From contig CAKSPH010000001.1 of the NCBI GenBank assembly GCA_934481355.1, positions 208,352 to 272,351 of the forward strand: DNA of 64,000 nucleotides, read 5' to 3'. Position numbers and translations under genes: made by a program. The stretch is from an uncultured Oscillospiraceae bacterium (GTDB lineage: Bacteria > Bacillota > Clostridia > Oscillospirales > Ruminococcaceae). Below, in pieces: positions 1 to 7,621 of this stretch (its first letter is position 1; each line of letters opens with the position of its first letter). The notes under the pieces were generated by a model that saw only the letters and a list, made by a program, of their open reading frames with translations, was not told the DNA's origin and did not search any database.

Positions 1-1
1 C

Positions 2-412
2 ACCCGCGCGTGGGGCTATTCCGGTCAGGAATTTGCGGACGCGCTGCGGCTCAACGGCGCTGAATGCGAACTCGCGGACGAAAACTACACAGTGCTTCTG
101 TTCTCCGCGATAACCTCCCCGGAGGACTGTCAGCGGGCTGAAATGGCACTCTGCCTTATCGACCGCCGCACTCCCATACCGGCTGTAAACTACCCTGTTA
201 TCCGCCCGAAAAAGGAAACGTCCGTGCGCGAGGCGGTGTTCAGCAAGCAGCGGAAGATCCCCGCCGGGGAAGCCATAGGAAAAATCTGCGGCGGAATACA
301 GTCCCCCTGCCCGCCCTGTATTCCTATAGTCATGCCCGGAGAGCGCATAGACAGCGAAGCCGCTGAGGCGCTCAGGCTGTACGGGGTAAAGTACGTCAGC
401 GTTCTGGAGTAA
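2..412 (+). CDS. Orn/Lys/Arg decarboxylase, C-terminal part
   Basis: Only the last 136 residues lie in the window; the gene starts upstream. The motif PCPPCIPIVMPGE followed by ALRLYGVKYVSVLE matches the C-terminal domain of PLP-dependent ornithine/lysine/arginine decarboxylases (fold-type I, SpeA-like), which make polyamine precursors such as agmatine or cadaverine. The usual motif is PCPPGIP; here a Cys replaces the Gly. Its stop overlaps the end of the convergent PH-domain gene by 17 bp. The substrate cannot be decided from this fragment. A potABCD polyamine transporter lies 16 kb away, which fits a polyamine role but does not prove it. Confidence 0.85.
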   Translation, partial: TRAWGYSGQEFADALRLNGAECELADENYTVLLFSAITSPEDCQRAEMALCLIDRRTPIPAVNYPVIRPKKETSVREAVFSKQRKIPAGEAIGKICGGIQSPCPPCIPIVMPGERIDSEAAEALRLYGVKYVSVLE

Positions 413-1622
413 ACATCTCCGATATCTCCCGGTACGGCACATTGCGTAGCTTGTAACGCTTTCTGCCTGCGCAGGATACCGTGATATCGCACATCCCGGA
501 AAAGCGCTGGAATATATTGCGTCCGGTCATGGTGTACACGGTCTTTCTGTCGGGAATTACGGCGGTGTAAAACCGTGCGCCCCGCCGGAAGGCAAGCCCG
601 GTCACTCCGCCGGAACGCGCCGCCATGCTCTTGCGCATATACACGGCGTAGGTCGCGGCGTACCACAGGCTTATAACCGCGCCGCTCCACAGCAGGGACT
701 GTACGAGGCCGGCGGCTGTCGGCTCCGCGAGGAACGTCAGCAGGAGCGCACCGGCAAATACCGCAAGCCACCCCAGAGGGGCGGCACAGTGCCCGAAAAG
801 CGCGGAAAACGGCGGCTTAACGCGGTTTTCCTGCGGCGGCGGGAGTTTGCACATCTTCGTCAGCAGACGGTCTGCCGCTCGGCGGCGCAGCGCCGGGAAT
901 ATCAGCACGTCATGCGCGTACAATGAAGCACAGCCGAGCGCAAGAGTTGAAAGAGTGTCGCACCGTAGGCAGGCGGTCAGGTTATTCCGTACCAGCCTGT
1001 ATTCATATAATGTGAATATCCCGTGCCGCACCGTTATGAATCCGCCCTCGCAGGAGAGACGGAACCTCATCATTCCCACGGCTTTCCGCACAAATGCGAG
1101 AAGCCACGCCGCGCTTACAAAAACCGCCGCCAGCGCAGTCACCCGGGGCACCCCGATATGAAGCGCCGCCAGCACTTTCCGGACTTCCTCGGCGGCGCCA
1201 AACATTGCGGACATTATACGGCTGAAGCTGTCGCTGCCAAACACGCTTCCGGTGCGGTCAAGCAGCAGCGCGAACGTGATAACTCCGCTGAACGCCCTGG
1301 TATCAACGAACGCGCCCGCCGCCGACTGAAGCGGCCGCGCCCGGACGGAAACCCCGGTGTATTCCGGCAGAAACGGCATTTCCTCACGGATATGCAGGTA
1401 GAAGTACACCCCGCCGGAAAGCGTGCTCACTTCCACGCGCCTGCCCCTGAACAGACGTATCACGGGAGTACGGCGTATCTCTATCTTCGTCACTGCGGAA
1501 AGCGGGATATCATACCTCCGCCGGAATATCAGCCCCCGGGTCACTGTTATCATATCCCGGGAGAATTCCGTGCGGACAAATATCCTGCGCAGTACGAAAT
1601 ACATCAGGAATTCCACAGACAT
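396..1622 (-). CDS. PH-domain (YdbT/bPH2-type) membrane protein
   Basis: A 408-residue protein. The start ATG at 1622 is chosen because AGGGGGG lies four bases upstream; the open frame extends seven codons further without a better site. The N-terminal part (ITVTRGLIFRRRYDIPLSAV, then RTPVIRLFRGRRVEVST) has the pattern of bacterial PH domains (bPH_2/DUF304), and a second such region (FITVRHGIFTLYEYRLV) follows about residues 200-220. Hydrophobic segments near residues 170, 290 and 320 look membrane-spanning. This matches YdbT-like proteins, whose biochemical role is unknown. It is divergent from glmU with under 50 bp between them. Confidence 0.7.
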   Translation of the reverse strand: MSVEFLMYFVLRRIFVRTEFSRDMITVTRGLIFRRRYDIPLSAVTKIEIRRTPVIRLFRGRRVEVSTLSGGVYFYLHIREEMPFLPEYTGVSVRARPLQSAAGAFVDTRAFSGVITFALLLDRTGSVFGSDSFSRIMSAMFGAAEEVRKVLAALHIGVPRVTALAAVFVSAAWLLAFVRKAVGMMRFRLSCEGGFITVRHGIFTLYEYRLVRNNLTACLRCDTLSTLALGCASLYAHDVLIFPALRRRAADRLLTKMCKLPPPQENRVKPPFSALFGHCAAPLGWLAVFAGALLLTFLAEPTAAGLVQSLLWSGAVISLWYAATYAVYMRKSMAARSGGVTGLAFRRGARFYTAVIPDRKTVYTMTGRNIFQRFSGMCDITVSCAGRKRYKLRNVPYREISEMFTPER

Positions 1623-1669
1623 CACCCCCCTATGTAGGGTCACATATACACAAAAAAGGAGAAGTTTCT

Positions 1670-3034
1670 ATGAAAACATCATGTATCATTCTCGCAGGCG
1701 GCGCCGGAAAGCGCATGAAATCCGAGCGCCCGAAAGTCCTCGCAGAGGTTCTCTGCAAACCCATGCTCGGCTGGGTGCTGGACGCGGCGCAGGATTTCGG
1801 CTTTGACGAGATCGCCGTTGTCACCGGCTTCCGCGCGGAGCTTACAAGCGCATACATCACCTCGCGCGGAGGCAGCATAACCATATGTCATCAGGCGGAG
1901 CAGAAGGGCACCGGGGACGCGGTGAAATCCGCGCAGGATGTCATTGACCGCTCCGACGCGGTATGCGTACTGAACGGCGACGCTCCGTTCATTGACGCGG
2001 CAACGCTCCGGGCTTCGCTGGAGCTCCACCGGAACAGCGGAAGCGAAGTCACCGTCATCACCGCCGAGATAGACGACCCGCAGGGCTACGGCAGAATAAT
2101 CCGCGACAACGGCTCTTTCTCCGCAATACGCGAACAGAAGGATTGTTCCCCCGAAGAGGCTGAAATATGCGAGGTCAACAGCGGAGCATACTGGTTCAGC
2201 GCGCGGAAGCTCTCGGAGACCCTGCCGAAGCTGTCCACCGGCAACGCCGCCGGAGAATACTACCTCACCGACTGCGTGGAGCTCATGCAGCGCCGTGAGG
2301 CTTACAAGTCCGCCAATCCTGATATCGTGCTCGGCGCGAACACCCGGGGCGCCCTGCTGGAGCTGAACCAGCTCGCAAGGCTGCGCAGGCTGTCGCAGCT
2401 CATGGAGGAGGGCGTAAGTTTCATCACTCTTGACGGCATCATAATCGGCGCCGACGTTAAGATTGGCTGCGACACCACGATACTCCCGAACACCGTGATA
2501 CTCGGGAATACAACCATCGGAAAGGGCTGCACCATCGGCGCTAACTCCCATATTGAAAACTGCACTATCGGCGACGGCGTACAGCTCAACAATGTCCAGG
2601 CGTATGAATCCGTTGTCGAGGACGATGTGAAGATAGGTCCGTTCGCACAGCTCCGCCCGGGAACGACCATCAGAAAGGGCGTAAAGATAGGCGATTTCGT
2701 TGAGATAAAGAACAGCGACATCGGAATAAATACTGCCGTGGCTCACCTCACTTACGTCGGCGACAGCGACGTAGGCAGGGGAGTTAATTTCGGCTGCGGC
2801 TGCGTTACCGCGAACTATGACGGAATAAACAAGTTCCGCACGAAGATAGGCGACCATGCGTTCATCGGCTGCAACACCAACCTCATCGCCCCGGTAGAGG
2901 TCGGCGAAAACGCGACTACCGCCGCAGGCTCCACCATAACGAAGGACGTTCCCGCAAACTCCCTTGCGGTAGAGCGCGGTCAGGTGAGGGTCATCGAAAA
3001 CTGGGGCAAGAACGCCCTCCGCAAGAAAAAGTGA
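1670..3034 (+). CDS. glmU: Bifunctional GlcNAc-1-P uridyltransferase / glucosamine-1-P acetyltransferase
   Basis: A 454-residue enzyme for the last two steps to UDP-GlcNAc, the precursor of peptidoglycan. The N-terminal nucleotidyltransferase domain shows LAGGAGKRMKSERPKVL near residue 8 and GTGDAVKSA for uridine binding. From about residue 235 a left-handed beta-helix of hexapeptide repeats (IGADVKIG, IGKGCTIG and so on) carries the acetyltransferase site, with HLTYVGD near residue 359 and CGCVTANYDG near 377. Length matches the family. A strong AAGGAG site precedes the ATG. The next gene starts seven bases after its stop, so the two are probably co-transcribed. Confidence 0.97.
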   Translation: MKTSCIILAGGAGKRMKSERPKVLAEVLCKPMLGWVLDAAQDFGFDEIAVVTGFRAELTSAYITSRGGSITICHQAEQKGTGDAVKSAQDVIDRSDAVCVLNGDAPFIDAATLRASLELHRNSGSEVTVITAEIDDPQGYGRIIRDNGSFSAIREQKDCSPEEAEICEVNSGAYWFSARKLSETLPKLSTGNAAGEYYLTDCVELMQRREAYKSANPDIVLGANTRGALLELNQLARLRRLSQLMEEGVSFITLDGIIIGADVKIGCDTTILPNTVILGNTTIGKGCTIGANSHIENCTIGDGVQLNNVQAYESVVEDDVKIGPFAQLRPGTTIRKGVKIGDFVEIKNSDIGINTAVAHLTYVGDSDVGRGVNFGCGCVTANYDGINKFRTKIGDHAFIGCNTNLIAPVEVGENATTAAGSTITKDVPANSLAVERGQVRVIENWGKNALRKKK

Positions 3035-3041
3035 GGTATTT

Positions 3042-3560
3042 ATGAAAGCTCTGGTCGTAGTAGATTATCAGGTGGATTTCGTGAACGGCGCGCTGGGCTT
3101 CCCCGGCGCTGAGAAGCTGGAGCCGCTCATTCTCGCGAAGATTGCGGACTGCCGAAAATCCGGCGGGCAGGTGATATTCACGCTGGACACCCACGGAGAG
3201 AATTACCCTGAAACCGCCGAGGGAAAGAAGCTCCCCGTACCGCACTGCATCAAGGGGACTCCAGGGCACGCGCTTTACGGAAAGGTCGCGGAAGCGGTAA
3301 CTCCCGATGACATCGTGATAGAGAAGCCCGCTTTCGGCTCGCTGGAGCTCGCGGATTTATTGCGGCGCATTTCCCCGGAGGAAGTGGAGCTTTGCGGACT
3401 TGTTACGGACATCTGCGTTATCTCCAACGCGATCATCGCCAAAGCCGCCCTGCCGGAAAGCCGCGTAGTGGTAGACGGCTCCGCCTGCGGCACTGCCGAC
3501 CGTGAGGCTCACGAAAGGGCTCTTGCGGTAATGCGCGGAGTTCAGGTAGACGTTATATAA
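3042..3560 (+). CDS. Cysteine hydrolase, isochorismatase family, nicotinamidase-like
   Basis: A 172-residue cytoplasmic hydrolase. The catalytic triad of the family is visible: Asp in VVDYQVDF (near residue 8), Lys in IEKPAFGS (about residue 90) and Cys in LVTDICVIS (about residue 126). The DTHGENY...PHC stretch could supply the metal ligands used by nicotinamidases (PncA), which make nicotinate from nicotinamide for NAD salvage. A damaged nicotinate phosphoribosyltransferase gene, which would use that product, lies 10.5 kb downstream. It follows glmU by seven bases and is closed by a clear terminator. Substrate assignment is inference; other isochorismatase-like activities are possible. Confidence 0.85.
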   Translation: MKALVVVDYQVDFVNGALGFPGAEKLEPLILAKIADCRKSGGQVIFTLDTHGENYPETAEGKKLPVPHCIKGTPGHALYGKVAEAVTPDDIVIEKPAFGSLELADLLRRISPEEVELCGLVTDICVISNAIIAKAALPESRVVVDGSACGTADREAHERALAVMRGVQVDVI

Positions 3561-3566
3561 ACACTG

Positions 3567-3614
3567 AACCCCCGTTCACTGCTGTCGTCATCACAGCGGC
3601 GCGGGGGTTTTTAT
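3567..3614 (+). terminator. Rho-independent terminator after the glmU operon
   Basis: The arms AACCCCCG (3567-3574) and CGGGGGTT (3602-3609) are perfectly complementary across a 27-base loop region and run into a T tract. It closes the plus-strand glmU/hydrolase unit. Confidence 0.85.
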
Positions 3615-3721
3615 TATAAGCTCAGCACCGGACTGTGGCATTCCTGCGCTGAGAATTGTTTTCGTTCTTCCCGCCGCTTTTCACGGCGGGAAGAACTATA
3701 TATTGGGGGAAGGAAGAAATC

Positions 3722-4615
3722 TTATTTCTGGGCAATGGTGACTGTGCCGCTGGTGAGGGAGGCTGTCAGCTTATGCTTGTTGGAGCCGCCGAAATCGCCG
3801 TTGGTTCCCTTGCCGAGATTGATGAAGCTGCCCTTTTCCTGACCGAGGTCGGTCTTTACCATGCCTGAAACTCCGCTGAACGAAAGTTCGACGCCGGAAT
3901 CCTCCGGGAGAGTTACGTTCACGTTGCCGCTTACGAGGCTTATGTTGAGGTCGCCGTCCCAGTCCGCGTACTCAACGTTTACACAGCCGCTTGTTGCGGA
4001 TACGCTGCCCTTTCCGGACACTCCGGCAACTGTGGTGGTGCCGGAAACGGAATGTACGCTGAATTCCTCCGCGCGGTAGCCGGAAACCGTTGCGTTTCCG
4101 CTGACCGTGCATACGCTGAGGGACTTGGAGATATATACAGCCGGGGTCGTTTCCTCCTTGTCGAGGGAAACCGGCTTCTCAGCGCCTGCAAGGGGATTTG
4201 TGAGCGTGATGTTTCCGCTTGCGGACTGGAGCTTGATATTGTTGAAGTAAGCGTTGACGTTAATGTTTCCGCTTGCCGTGTTAAGGCTGAAATTCTCCGC
4301 GGAGACCTCGCCCACCTCGACCCCTCCGCTGGCGGTGTTTATCTTTATCTTCTGGTAGGTCTTAAGCGGGAGGTAAACGGTTATCGTGTAGCCCTCCGCA
4401 GGCTTCGGGGCAAAAATGCTGAACGTGAAGCTCTCCTTGAGGGTCAGCGCCTTGCCGGAAAGCACCGCGCAGAACTCCGGGGAATCCTTCGGGTTGTCGT
4501 ACTCGACATAGATATCAGCGCGTTCCTGCGGCATCATGATTATCTTCGCGCCCATAGAGCTTACCTCTACGGTGTCTATCTCGTTGTTAAAGGTGTATGT
4601 CTGCTTGTCTGCCAT
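3722..4615 (-). CDS. DUF4097-family beta-strand repeat protein, no signal sequence
   Basis: A 297-residue protein. The start at MADKQTYTF is chosen because AAAGGAG lies eight bases before that ATG. The body is a run of short beta-strand units with recurring SG turns (NTASGGVEV, LNTASGNINV, LQSASGNITL, HSVSGTTTV, LVSGNVNV), the DUF4097 pattern of right-handed beta-helix-like proteins. Unlike its neighbour at 4744-5784 it has no N-terminal membrane segment, so it should be cytoplasmic. It is the last gene of the PadR/DUF1700/DUF4097 operon. Such sets are common in Firmicutes and are thought to respond to envelope conditions; no activity is known. Confidence 0.8.
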   Translation of the reverse strand: MADKQTYTFNNEIDTVEVSSMGAKIIMMPQERADIYVEYDNPKDSPEFCAVLSGKALTLKESFTFSIFAPKPAEGYTITVYLPLKTYQKIKINTASGGVEVGEVSAENFSLNTASGNINVNAYFNNIKLQSASGNITLTNPLAGAEKPVSLDKEETTPAVYISKSLSVCTVSGNATVSGYRAEEFSVHSVSGTTTVAGVSGKGSVSATSGCVNVEYADWDGDLNISLVSGNVNVTLPEDSGVELSFSGVSGMVKTDLGQEKGSFINLGKGTNGDFGGSNKHKLTASLTSGTVTIAQK

Positions 4616-4743
4616 GGTGAAAACTCCTTTCAGAATCATGTCGTATGGTTAAAGAAACTTGCTGTTTTTGCTGTATTTTGAGCGCACCGGCGTCAGGGAG
4701 CCGTGTTTTGTTTTGTTTTCCGCACAGCCCCTCCGTGCGTTTC

Positions 4744-5784
4744 TTATGTAATTTTTTCCGCTGCATCGTATGCCGCCGTTACCTCTTCGGGGGATTCGAT
4801 ATCGGATTCGTACAGCGAGGAAGCAGCAGCTACGTTGTCGGACTCGGTCACTTCCACGGCTGAGGCAGTGGAATTCACTACCCTGATATCGCCTGCGGAT
4901 ACGTCAAGGTCAAAGGTGTATGTTCCGCCGTTTATGGAATAATTGTCGCCGTCCTTCGCCGATGTATTCACGCCGCCTGCCATTATCTTGATGTCGCCCG
5001 CGCTCTTGTCGCAGCTGAACTTTACTGAAGCGTCCTCCGGGATATCAAGCACCACATCGCCCGCGCTGACTGATACGTCGCAGCCGCCGTCCACCTCTGC
5101 AAACTGGAGCCTTGCCGAACCTGCGGAAACATCTACCCCGCCGCTTCCTGTAAGTCCGTATATTTCAGCGTTGCCTGCGCTGACTTCGACAGAGTACGCG
5201 GATGCCGCCGCATTCTTTGCAACAAGGTCGCCTGCGGAAACATCAAACATAATGAACTCTGCGCGGTGCCCCTCGGGCTGAATGTAATTCAGCTTTCCTG
5301 CGGAAACGTCAAGCGTGACATGATCAGCACTTACGCCGTCGGATGTGATCGCACCCGCTCCAACGTGCAGGTCAAGATCGTCGTAGGTCTTATCAGGTAC
5401 GAATACCTGCACCTGCGCGTCGAACGCATTTCCGCTGAGCAGGTTCCTGAACCACTCGCCGTTCCATTTCCACTCAGTGGTTATACTGAGCGCGTTTCCG
5501 GAAACGGAAGCCTTTATATTGCCGACGTCGCTGCCCGATATGACGATTTTTGCCGTATCTTCGCTCCAGGGTTTTATAGACATTTTATATGCGCCGATGT
5601 TGGCTCTTATTTCAGTGAAGCTCTCAGTGACCTCATAGGTCCGTTGGTCGCCGGAGATCACCACTTCTTCAATGACCTCCTCAGACGAGGAGGAATAATC
5701 CCTGCCAAGCACCGCCACTGATATCCCGAACGCGATGAACGAAAATATGCACAGCGGGATAAATAATCTCAGTATTACTTTCAT
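4744..5784 (-). CDS. DUF4097-family protein with N-terminal membrane anchor
   Basis: A 346-residue protein with an N-terminal hydrophobic segment (LRLFIPLCIFSFIAFGISVA) that should anchor it to the membrane and place the rest outside. From about residue 110 the motif VSAG recurs roughly every 20 residues (LDVSAGKLNY, FDVSAGDLVA, VEVSAGNAEI, VDVSAGSARL, VSVSAGDVVL, LDVSAGDIRV), a stacked beta-strand array typical of DUF4097. It follows the DUF1700 gene by 12 bases on the same strand. Its function is unknown; the array could be a binding scaffold, which is a guess. Confidence 0.8.
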   Translation of the reverse strand: MKVILRLFIPLCIFSFIAFGISVAVLGRDYSSSSEEVIEEVVISGDQRTYEVTESFTEIRANIGAYKMSIKPWSEDTAKIVISGSDVGNIKASVSGNALSITTEWKWNGEWFRNLLSGNAFDAQVQVFVPDKTYDDLDLHVGAGAITSDGVSADHVTLDVSAGKLNYIQPEGHRAEFIMFDVSAGDLVAKNAAASAYSVEVSAGNAEIYGLTGSGGVDVSAGSARLQFAEVDGGCDVSVSAGDVVLDIPEDASVKFSCDKSAGDIKIMAGGVNTSAKDGDNYSINGGTYTFDLDVSAGDIRVVNSTASAVEVTESDNVAAASSLYESDIESPEEVTAAYDAAEKIT

Positions 5785-5796
5785 TCTGACGCCCCC

Positions 5797-6783
5797 TTAC
5801 AAATCGTATATAGCCTTGACGTGATTTATCACGATGGCCTTTATCCAGTGGAATACCGCCTTGCACAGTCCGCATATCGCGCAGATAACCAGCACTCCGC
5901 CGCTGACCATGCCGCTGCACAGGAATATCCTGCTCAGGAGGTGGAATTCGGAGCTGCCAAAGAGCTGACCGAAGCCACCGGTGAAAAGGCTGAGCGCCGC
6001 GCTGCCAAGGCCGCCGATTATCGCGGAAACCACCAGCGGTATCAGCCACCACCAGAGCAGTACGTCAAGCAGTATGCAGGTGATGAGCTTCCCGGCGTTG
6101 ACGTTCGCTTTCATGCCCTTTACATCGCTGAAATGGAATCCGCCTTCCTCTGCGTGCTTTCCCACCGGGGGAACGCACTGGGGCGGCACCTCGCCCTGCC
6201 TGCTCCGGGAATTGTACTGATATCTCTCGTCCGTCATCTTCGGAATGGAGCTGTCAGTCCCCGGGGCGGGCTGCTCCTCTGCGATATGTTCGGGAGTGTA
6301 TTCCCTTGCCGCCGGAGCGGGAGCAGGCTGCTCCTCGGCTATCTGCTCGGGGGTGTATTCGCGCGCCGGCTGCTCTTTTCCAAGGTTTATCCTTGGAGAA
6401 ACCGGAGCAGGATTTTCAGGCTCCTCCATGATGTGCTCGGGGGTGTATTCCCGTATGGCGGGCTGCTCCGGCTGTTCCCCTTTTACAAGGGAAAGGTCCG
6501 CCGGGAGCTTCTCGCCGGGCTTGGTGAGGGAGACCCTCTGGTTTGCCACGGCGTCCGCAACTATGGAATTCAGCCTTGTGCTGGGTATATCCAGATAATT
6601 GCGCGCTATCTCCTTTACGTCGCCGAGCTTTTCGCAGGTCTCCTCCTCGGAAAGTCCCTCTTCCTGGCTCGCCTTGAAGTGCTCCTCGAAATCCGCCGCT
6701 ATTTCCTCGTCGTCGTCAATGCCTATTCTGTGCAGCTCGTTATGGAGATTATACAGGAAATCTCCCTTGTTCTTTGCTATCAT
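5797..6783 (-). CDS. DUF1700/HAAS-domain membrane protein with REYTPE repeats
   Basis: A 328-residue protein. Residues 1-65 (KGDFLYNLHNELHRIGID, EEIAADFEEHFKASQEEGLS) are a DUF1700/HAAS domain, typically co-encoded with a PadR regulator. A Pro/Glu-rich linker from about residue 110 carries three near-identical REYTPEHI / REYTPEQI units, each followed by an EEQPAP-type tail. The C-terminal third has three hydrophobic, probably membrane-spanning segments (near 235-260, 275-300 and 305-320). The start overlaps the padR stop by one base (TAATG), so the two are translationally coupled. HAAS domains are proposed sensor modules; the signal here is unknown. Confidence 0.8.
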   Translation of the reverse strand: MIAKNKGDFLYNLHNELHRIGIDDDEEIAADFEEHFKASQEEGLSEEETCEKLGDVKEIARNYLDIPSTRLNSIVADAVANQRVSLTKPGEKLPADLSLVKGEQPEQPAIREYTPEHIMEEPENPAPVSPRINLGKEQPAREYTPEQIAEEQPAPAPAAREYTPEHIAEEQPAPGTDSSIPKMTDERYQYNSRSRQGEVPPQCVPPVGKHAEEGGFHFSDVKGMKANVNAGKLITCILLDVLLWWWLIPLVVSAIIGGLGSAALSLFTGGFGQLFGSSEFHLLSRIFLCSGMVSGGVLVICAICGLCKAVFHWIKAIVINHVKAIYDL

Positions 6784-7100
6784 TAACCGTTGTCCCCTTT
6801 CAGCAGCGCGTTAACGCTGTCCACAAACTCAAACCATTCCCCGGAGAGCTTATCCTTTTCGGCGCGCCCCGCGTCCGTTATCCGGTAGTATTTCCTCGGC
6901 GGTCCTTCCTGCGATTCCACTATGTAGGAATCTATCACGCCGTTGTCTTTAAGCCGCTTCATCAGCGGGTAAACCGTGCCCTCGGTTATCTGCATACACT
7001 CGGATATCCGGTTCACCAGCTCATAGCCGTAGCAGTCGCTGCGGCTCAGCAGCGACAGCACGCAGAGCTCCAGCGTGCCCCTTTTAAGCTGAGAATTCAT
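6783..7100 (-). CDS. PadR-family transcriptional regulator
   Basis: A 105-residue protein with the PadR winged helix: LKRGTLELCVLSLLSRSDCYGYELV, then ITEGTVYPLMKRLKDNGVI and the wing GPPRKYYRIT. These small dimeric repressors usually control their own operon. It is the first gene of padR-DUF1700-DUF4097-DUF4097. Its promoter region holds four CAAGGTA sites in two pairs, the likely operator, so autorepression is inferred. The C-terminal dimerisation helix is short, as in the DUF1700-linked PadR subgroup. Confidence 0.92.
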   Translation of the reverse strand: MNSQLKRGTLELCVLSLLSRSDCYGYELVNRISECMQITEGTVYPLMKRLKDNGVIDSYIVESQEGPPRKYYRITDAGRAEKDKLSGEWFEFVDSVNALLKGDNG

Positions 7101-7140
7101 ATTCCACCCCTGTCTTAGCGGATATGCTTACTGCATATCC

Positions 7141-7243
7141 CAAGGTACTTTGTTTTACAAGGTAGCTTGTTCAAAAATATCGGAACGTCGTTTTCCTGTT
7201 CCGTATATTCATTTTACCACAAGGTATTATGTTTTGCAAGGTA
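7141..7243 (-). promoter_or_regulatory. padR operon promoter with repeated CAAGGTA operator sites
   Basis: On the minus strand TTGCAA (7234-7239) and TAAAAT (7211-7216) are 17 bp apart, a good sigma-A promoter. CAAGGTA occurs four times on the plus strand (7141, 7158, 7220, 7237), as two pairs each spaced exactly 17 bp. Sequence 7146-7164 reads as an inverted repeat TACTTTG-N5-CAAGGTA. The sites overlap the -35 and lie just downstream of the -10, as expected for repression by the encoded PadR protein. Binding is inferred. Confidence 0.65.
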
Positions 7244-7368
7244 CTGAATATACAAATTCTCAGAAGTTTTCTGCTTGTTTTATGTGCAAATATACCAATT
7301 ATGCGTAAGGTAATATTTCCTGCGGGCAAAACAGCCCCGGGGCACATACACAAATGTATGAAAAACTC

Positions 7369-7397
7369 TTGTATAATTCGAGCTTTTGTGATAAAAT
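7369..7397 (+). promoter_or_regulatory. Probable purB promoter
   Basis: TTGTAT (7369-7374) and TAAAAT (7392-7397) are 17 bp apart on the plus strand. No gene lies between here and purB, so the 151-bp hairpin element would sit in the purB 5' untranslated region. Between 7250 and 7368 I see nothing else. Confidence 0.5.
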
Positions 7398-7416
7398 AAG
7401 ATAGTAAATTTTATAC

Positions 7417-7575
7417 GGGAACCTCTAAAAACCGGTTTGAAAAGAGAAAATGGGTAGAGTGCGCCGAATGCGATGAAAGCCGACGAAGTAAGGCTGTATG
7501 CCTTACGAGGAGGTTTGAAGAAGCAGTCGGTGTGCTATACACATTTTCACTCAAACAAGGTTTTTAGAGGTGACC
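7417..7575. repeat. MITE-like hairpin element, copy A (151-bp core)
   Basis: The ends ACCTCTAAAAACC (7421-7433) and GGTTTTTAGAGGT (7559-7571) are perfect inverted repeats. The similarity continues inward: GAAAATGGGTAGAGTGCGCCGA on the left pairs imperfectly with TCGGTGTGCTATACACATTTTC on the right, and the centre is a GTAAGGC-TGTAT-GCCTTAC hairpin. The whole element folds on itself and encodes no protein, as in miniature inverted-repeat elements. Related ends occur at 14008, 20744, 23309 and 63881. Confidence 0.7.
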
Positions 7576-7621
7576 ATACCTTATAAGCACACCTAAATAA
7601 ACCACCAGAAGGAGATAAACA

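Noticed and set aside
1679-2857. 392-codon minus-strand open frame opposite glmU
   Set aside because: It lies wholly antisense to a clear glmU, has no ribosome site and shows no family features; GC-rich third positions create such frames.
7421-7571. Purine riboswitch in front of purB
   Set aside because: It does not show the purine aptamer core; instead it is an inverted-repeat element with relatives elsewhere in the window.
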